IMG/VR virus record: IMGVR_UViG_3300025138_000161
Span: 1-34,363 of that record
Length of the DNA: 34,363 bases
Strand: one strand, 5' to 3'
Origin: a virus
Below the pieces are notes generated by a model, which had not been told where the DNA came from, did not search any database, and worked only from the letters and a program-made list of their open reading frames with translations. Below, one piece after another: positions 31,178-34,363 of this stretch (positions are counted from its first letter, which is position 1; every line of letters starts with the position of its first letter). The position numbers were made by a program, and so were the translations under genes.

Positions 31178-31448
31178 TGACGCGATATCAGACGATCATC
31201 CGCGCTCTGGAATTGAAAATGATCCTGTAAATTCGCCAAATCATTACGCTGACAAAAGTTTCGTAGAATGCATCGACGCGATGGTGCATTGCTATGGAGT
31301 TGAAGAAGTTCAAATCTACGCGAAGATCGCAGCTTTCAAATATCAGTGGCGATCAAATCAAAAGCACACCACCCCTCATGAGGATCTGAAAAAGGCTGAA
31401 TGGTATTTGGCTTTTCATAACGGGAAAGACCCGAGGAAAAATAGATGA
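31128..31448 (+). CDS. DUF3310 protein (T7 gp1.7-like nucleotide kinase family)
   Basis: 106 residues from ATG 31128 (GAGG 6 nt upstream), which overlaps the end of the nuclease gene by 50 nt; a GTG at 31071 is open but would overlap more. The C-terminal ~65 residues carry the DUF3310 pattern: 'DPVNSPNHYADKSFVECIDA', 'VQIYAKIAAFKYQWRSNQKH', 'HEDLKKAEWYLAF'. T7 gp1.7 of this family phosphorylates dGMP and dTMP, so a role in nucleotide supply is plausible. Confidence 0.78.
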   Translation: MEQKPSFITQQENDLADDAISDDHPRSGIENDPVNSPNHYADKSFVECIDAMVHCYGVEEVQIYAKIAAFKYQWRSNQKHTTPHEDLKKAEWYLAFHNGKDPRKNR

Positions 31449-31837
31449 GCGCTTCAGCCCGAGTGAAAGGGCATAGCTTCGAGAGAACAATCACTCACAT
31501 GATCGATGACGATCTAGGGATAAGAACGAGCCGCATTTTAGACCAATACCGGGAAGGTAATTTAGGCGACATTGAGCTTGGTCCGTTCATAATTGAGTGC
31601 AAGCGGTATGCAAAAGGCGCGGAACCCCAAGCGGCTTGGTGGTCGCAAGCTTGGGCTGCTGGCGAACACATGAATCTCATACCGATCTTGGTTTTCAAAT
31701 TTGACTATCGTCAGATTCAGGCTGTGGTGCCGCTATATCTGATAGCCCCCAACTACCCCAAAGAAAAGCAATACACCGCGCAAGTTAGTTGGGAAACGTT
31801 GATGATGTTGATTCGAGAAGACCTGAATGGAGATTAG
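31445..31837 (+). CDS. PD-(D/E)XK nuclease, Holliday junction resolvase-like
   Basis: 130 residues; ATG overlaps the previous TAG (ATGAG at 31445). Motifs: 'KGHSFERTITHMIDDDLG' (catalytic Glu), 'REGNLGDIELGPFIIECKRY' (G-D-I and E-C-K). This is the PD-(D/E)XK nuclease layout of small phage resolvases. Likely resolves branched DNA during replication or packaging. A second, shorter-motif nuclease of the same superfamily is encoded two genes on. Confidence 0.75.
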   Translation: MSASARVKGHSFERTITHMIDDDLGIRTSRILDQYREGNLGDIELGPFIIECKRYAKGAEPQAAWWSQAWAAGEHMNLIPILVFKFDYRQIQAVVPLYLIAPNYPKEKQYTAQVSWETLMMLIREDLNGD

Positions 31838-32123
31838 AAACTTCACGCAAGTTCATAAGATATGTGAGGCTGCGGCAAAAAAAACACATTACCCAACAGT
31901 CATAGAGGAGCTTCGCCGCCAACTACCTAAAGAATGGTGGGCTTGCGCCGAGAGCACAGTCTGGTATTTCCTGCCCAGAGCGATTCTTAATTTGCCAACT
32001 AAGCTTGACCGCCAAGAGGCAATAGCCAGCATCCCCGACATCACAGAGCCACCAAACATGAAGGGCTTTGTGGAGAGCGGCGTCATCGCGATTTGGCATT
32101 CAGGTAAAAAAGATGTGGCTTGA
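31827..32123 (+). CDS. Hypothetical protein (98 aa)
   Basis: Starts at ATG 31827, overlapping the resolvase gene by 11 nt. Contains an H-x-I-C-x-A-A-K-K, W-W-A-C-A-E-S-T-V-W-Y-F region. No membrane segment, no known family. Its stop overlaps the next start by 11 nt, so it belongs to the replication/nuclease operon. Confidence 0.62.
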   Translation: MEIRNFTQVHKICEAAAKKTHYPTVIEELRRQLPKEWWACAESTVWYFLPRAILNLPTKLDRQEAIASIPDITEPPNMKGFVESGVIAIWHSGKKDVA

Positions 32124-32541
32124 TGATCTTGAGCGGGGCGAAGCTGTAGAGCGCGAATGGCTGAGTAAATTGCTACCCCTTTTCCACGACGCTTACATGA
32201 CGTTCGGAAAGGACAGTCGATTCGATATTGCCATTCCAGAAACGGACACCACCATAGAGGTAAAGTTTGATCCCCGTTCTTTAGAGACCGGCAATATCAT
32301 ATTGGAATATTTTCACAATAAGCCGTCTGGCATTTCGGTTAGCGAGGCAACTCACTGGCTGTTTGTCACCGGGGAAGAGAATATTTGGATTAGTTCTGAA
32401 AAGCTAAAGGCGTGCGTGTTGATCGAGCGGATCATGCCGACTCAAATCCAAGGTGGAGATGATCGGCATCCAAAAGCGGTCTTCCTTATCCCGTCTGAGA
32501 TTCTGAAATCCCATGCGAACGCAGTAGGAGTACCAGTTTAA
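32113..32541 (+). CDS. Second PD-(D/E)XK-type nuclease
   Basis: 142 residues from ATG 32113 (a more upstream ATG at 32068 overlaps the preceding gene by 56 nt). The core reads 'KDSRFDIAIPETDTTIEVKF', i.e. D...E-V-K, followed by 'GNIILEYFHNKPSGISVSEA' and 'HWLFVTGEENIWIS', a restriction-endonuclease-like fold seen in phage-encoded nucleases. The substrate is unknown. It ends the + strand operon; its last 56 nt overlap the opposite-strand HTH gene. Confidence 0.68.
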   Translation: MWLDDLERGEAVEREWLSKLLPLFHDAYMTFGKDSRFDIAIPETDTTIEVKFDPRSLETGNIILEYFHNKPSGISVSEATHWLFVTGEENIWISSEKLKACVLIERIMPTQIQGGDDRHPKAVFLIPSEILKSHANAVGVPV

Positions 32542-32704
32542 AGCACCGTAATGCGTAGGTTGGCATGTGGGCAGACCCGGCACTCCCCGGCGGCTTCACC
32601 CAAGACTTTACCGTGTTCAGATTTGCATCCATCATCGCGGCAGCTTCTTTAACTCCAAAGCCGCCAGCCCCCCGCAACTCATTAAATTCTGAGTTAGTGT
32701 TCAT
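32486..32704 (-). CDS. Small HTH protein
   Basis: 72 residues from ATG 32704, which overlaps the upstream TGA (ATGA). Residues about 15-40 read 'GFGVKEAAAMMDANLNTVKS', W-V-K, a helix-turn-helix. Function is presumably transcriptional control. It is the last gene of the right-hand minus-strand operon and its 3' end overlaps the nuclease gene on the opposite strand. Confidence 0.6.
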   Translation of the reverse strand: MNTNSEFNELRGAGGFGVKEAAAMMDANLNTVKSWVKPPGSAGSAHMPTYALRCFKLVLLLRSHGISESQTG

Positions 32705-32928
32705 TGAATTCTCCAAACCCAAAGACTCCCATCTACGGTGCGTTGAGCGCCCATGCGATCTATTCGTTCCAGCGCCCTTAGCAACCCGGTGGTTGTCTTT
32801 TTGTCTTTAGTGTTTATAAAGTCATTAACTTCCATCTTCAAAGCTGTACGGGCGTATTCTTCTTTCGCTATCGCTTGTCCCCGGCTGGGGACAGGCATGT
32901 TACCTGCGATCTTTAGAGCCATAATCAT
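32701..32928 (-). CDS. Hypothetical protein (75 aa)
   Basis: ATG 32928 overlaps the upstream TGA (ATGA). Basic, with 'ARTALKMEVNDFINTKDKKT' and 'GLLRALERIDRMGAQRTVDG', then W-V-W. The end ('GLLRALERI...GSLWVWR') resembles a winged-helix tail, so it may bind nucleic acid. Not recognised. Confidence 0.6.
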   Translation of the reverse strand: MIMALKIAGNMPVPSRGQAIAKEEYARTALKMEVNDFINTKDKKTTTGLLRALERIDRMGAQRTVDGSLWVWRIQ

Positions 32929-33635
32929 CCATTCTCCGTGATCACGTTGTGGGATTTTTTTTGTGGGGCGTATTTTTTACAAAGTTCAATGACCCTCAAA
33001 AATTTTGAGTGATCATCGTTTTTGTACATGAGGTTCACACCCCAAGAGTTGAGCTTTTCATCGAATTCTTTCTGATCGTCGCCCTCAGCATTATAACGGG
33101 CTTCCGTGATCCACTCAGCGTAGATGTTGTGGAATCCATATTCTTTGCAAAAGCGTTGCATTTCTTCCAGATAACTTTGCCTGCTCATTCGCTCGACACT
33201 CCTTTGAACTTTGTTGTGGTGGTGATTGTTCAGAATCTCCAAGAAAAAGCTCAACTCAGATTCATGCTCGGTTTCTGAATCAGTCAACCCTTTGTGTTGC
33301 TCATGTCGAAAGCATTCTGAAATTGATGCGTGGTCGGCGCATTTCTCAGGGATTTTTTTAGGGATTTTAATTTTCAAGACTTGGGCGACAAGCTCCCAGT
33401 GTCGCCGGGTTTCGCACGTCATTGGAAGATTTTCAAGCAGCCACAGCCTGTGGATCTTTTTGCGTTTGGCTACGGTTGCTTCGCGCAAGCACCACTTGAG
33501 GCTGCAAGATTTCCAAAAATAAGCTAGACCAAGATAGTCTTCGGTCCCTACGAAATTTTGGTCCAATGCAATCAAGTGTCGGGTCGCCTCCCAAGAAGCT
33601 GTGTTTAAATTTATTTTATAATTTTCGTCCGTCAT
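32925..33635 (-). CDS. Hypothetical protein (236 aa)
   Basis: I use ATG 33635 (AGGAGG 7 nt upstream; overlap TGATG with the preceding gene) rather than GTG 33638. Rich in His, Lys, Trp and Glu: 'SLKWCLREATVAKRKKIHRL', a His-rich 'NNHHHNKVQRSVERMS'. No transmembrane segment. No domain recognised; the charged and aromatic composition suggests a globular cytoplasmic protein. Confidence 0.65.
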   Translation of the reverse strand: MTDENYKINLNTASWEATRHLIALDQNFVGTEDYLGLAYFWKSCSLKWCLREATVAKRKKIHRLWLLENLPMTCETRRHWELVAQVLKIKIPKKIPEKCADHASISECFRHEQHKGLTDSETEHESELSFFLEILNNHHHNKVQRSVERMSRQSYLEEMQRFCKEYGFHNIYAEWITEARYNAEGDDQKEFDEKLNSWGVNLMYKNDDHSKFLRVIELCKKYAPQKKSHNVITENG

Positions 33636-33877
33636 CACTCTACCTCCTGATCGGGGTGAAACCGCTCTAGTAGCTGACGGTCATAACCTGAAAAATCTTC
33701 GTGCTCATCATCTTCGACATAACAGGTTTCTAGCAGTTGCTCATCGGTCAAGGAAGCGATCCGCGAAACGAGGGACTGCCTAAGCTGAACAGCATCTACA
33801 GAATCCCAAGGTTCCAAGGTCAGCACCTCGAAGTCAAAGCTGAAGCTTTGCGGGAAAAGTTGTTTTTTCTTACTCAT
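33635..33877 (-). CDS. Hypothetical acidic protein (80 aa)
   Basis: ATG 33877, 7 nt after GAGG and overlapping the upstream TGA (ATGA). A longer frame from 33943 would overlap the preceding gene by 70 nt. Starts M-S-K-K-K-Q-L-F-P-Q-S-F-S-F-D-F-E-V, then 'DEQLLETCYVEDDEHEDFSG', strongly acidic at the end. Unknown function. Confidence 0.62.
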   Translation of the reverse strand: MSKKKQLFPQSFSFDFEVLTLEPWDSVDAVQLRQSLVSRIASLTDEQLLETCYVEDDEHEDFSGYDRQLLERFHPDQEVE

Positions 33878-34077
33878 GCCTGCACCTCTTCGACCTGAAA
33901 GCCCAGCCCTTCGATTTGATCGAGGTAGCTGATCGGAACCCATCCGTCCACACTCAACATGTCCTCCGCAGGCATCCAGTGACCTATGAGGGAAACTAAT
34001 TTTTCAGACGTTTCACATCGCGGATAAACCCGCCCGTGGATTCCATCGTCAATAATCCTAACTTTGATTGACTTCAT
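33874..34077 (-). CDS. Hypothetical protein (67 aa)
   Basis: ATG 34077 overlaps the upstream TGA (ATGA). Begins M-K-S-I-K-V-R-I-I-D-D-G-I-H-G-R-V-Y and has beta-rich, W-containing segments ('GHWMPAEDMLSVDGWVPISY'). Not recognised. In the same co-translated chain as its neighbours. Confidence 0.62.
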   Translation of the reverse strand: MKSIKVRIIDDGIHGRVYPRCETSEKLVSLIGHWMPAEDMLSVDGWVPISYLDQIEGLGFQVEEVQA

Positions 34078-34361
34078 GCCTCTTGCCCCCTGTACGCCGA
34101 CAGAAAGGCGTTGTGACCCGTATCGACGCTCCCTTCATATTCTGAAAGAATTTTGTGGGCGCACGCTGATGCTTGGTCACTGATCGCGACTACCTCCGGC
34201 GCGTCGAAATCTATCAACTCAGAATCTGCATCCAATAAAATTTGATGATTAAGGCGCGTTGTTGATTCGTCCCATTCGCCAACCATTGTTTCAATTAAAT
34301 CCGCGCAGTGGTCAGCGTCTTCGTCGTTGTTCCAATCACTGGTGTCTATATGAAATTTTAG
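34074..34361 (-). CDS. Hypothetical acidic protein, 5' partial
   Basis: The first ATG is at 34286, but the frame is open to the window edge and reads L-K-F-H-I-D-T-S-D-W-N-N-D-E-D-A-D-H-C before it, with the same acidic composition as the rest. The gene therefore probably starts beyond the window. Visible body: 'HQILLDADSELIDFDAPEVV', C-A-H-K-I-L-S-E-Y-E-G. Not recognised. Stop overlaps the next ATG (ATGA). Confidence 0.6.
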   Translation of the reverse strand, partial: LKFHIDTSDWNNDEDADHCADLIETMVGEWDESTTRLNHQILLDADSELIDFDAPEVVAISDQASACAHKILSEYEGSVDTGHNAFLSAYRGQEA

Positions 34362-34363
34362 AT

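Overview
The window is most likely an internal piece of a temperate, tailed bacteriophage genome of marine type. It probably infects a gammaproteobacterium. The evidence is a dense array of phage structural, recombination, lysogeny and replication genes, many with stop/start overlaps, and a tyrosine integrase beside a 61-nt 3' piece of a tRNA-Gly(GCC) gene that looks like a phage attachment site. Phage genes flank that piece on both sides and its 5' acceptor strand is missing, so the sequence behaves like attP in a free or circularised phage rather than a prophage end. Terminase, portal, major capsid and endolysin genes are not seen and presumably lie outside the window; both edge genes are cut.

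Layout. (1) 1-9718, + strand: three tail-fibre genes, each followed by a small partner gene, with a recombination scar after the third pair; then a 3TM holin, a large virion protein, a J-like tail-tip protein with its own assembly chaperone, and a small membrane-anchored protein. (2) 9719-21768, + strand: an intergenic hairpin, a GNAT acetyltransferase, a block resembling the ejection/internal core proteins of T7-like podoviruses (two paralogous small proteins, an Ala/Gly-rich protein, a coiled-coil protein and a 2469-residue polyvalent protein with a zincin protease motif), then an EF-hand membrane protein, a DUF1289-like protein and a secreted or membrane microprotein. (3) 21765-27629, - strand: HTH protein, MazG-like pyrophosphohydrolase, Cys-rich protein, attP, integrase with a coupled micro-ORF, a CsrA-like protein, an SSB-like protein, a YqaJ exonuclease, a Sak3-type annealing protein, an operator-overlapped promoter, and a two-gene repressor operon. 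(4) 27864-32541, + strand: replication initiator with internal iterons (likely origin), primase-helicase, and nucleases (Ref-like and two PD-(D/E)XK). (5) 32486-34363, - strand: a tightly overlapping operon of small unknown genes with one HTH protein.

How it fits together: the divergent control region at 27630-27863 separates a leftward lysogeny operon (repressor plus an unknown partner) from a rightward replication operon. The leftward recombination operon has its own promoter, whose -10 hexamer sits between the arms of a perfect inverted repeat. The integrase and attP account for lysogeny, and the exonuclease plus annealing protein form a recombineering-type module. The late + strand genes build the host-recognition and DNA-ejection apparatus. 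All functions are inferred from reading the sequence; no database search was run.
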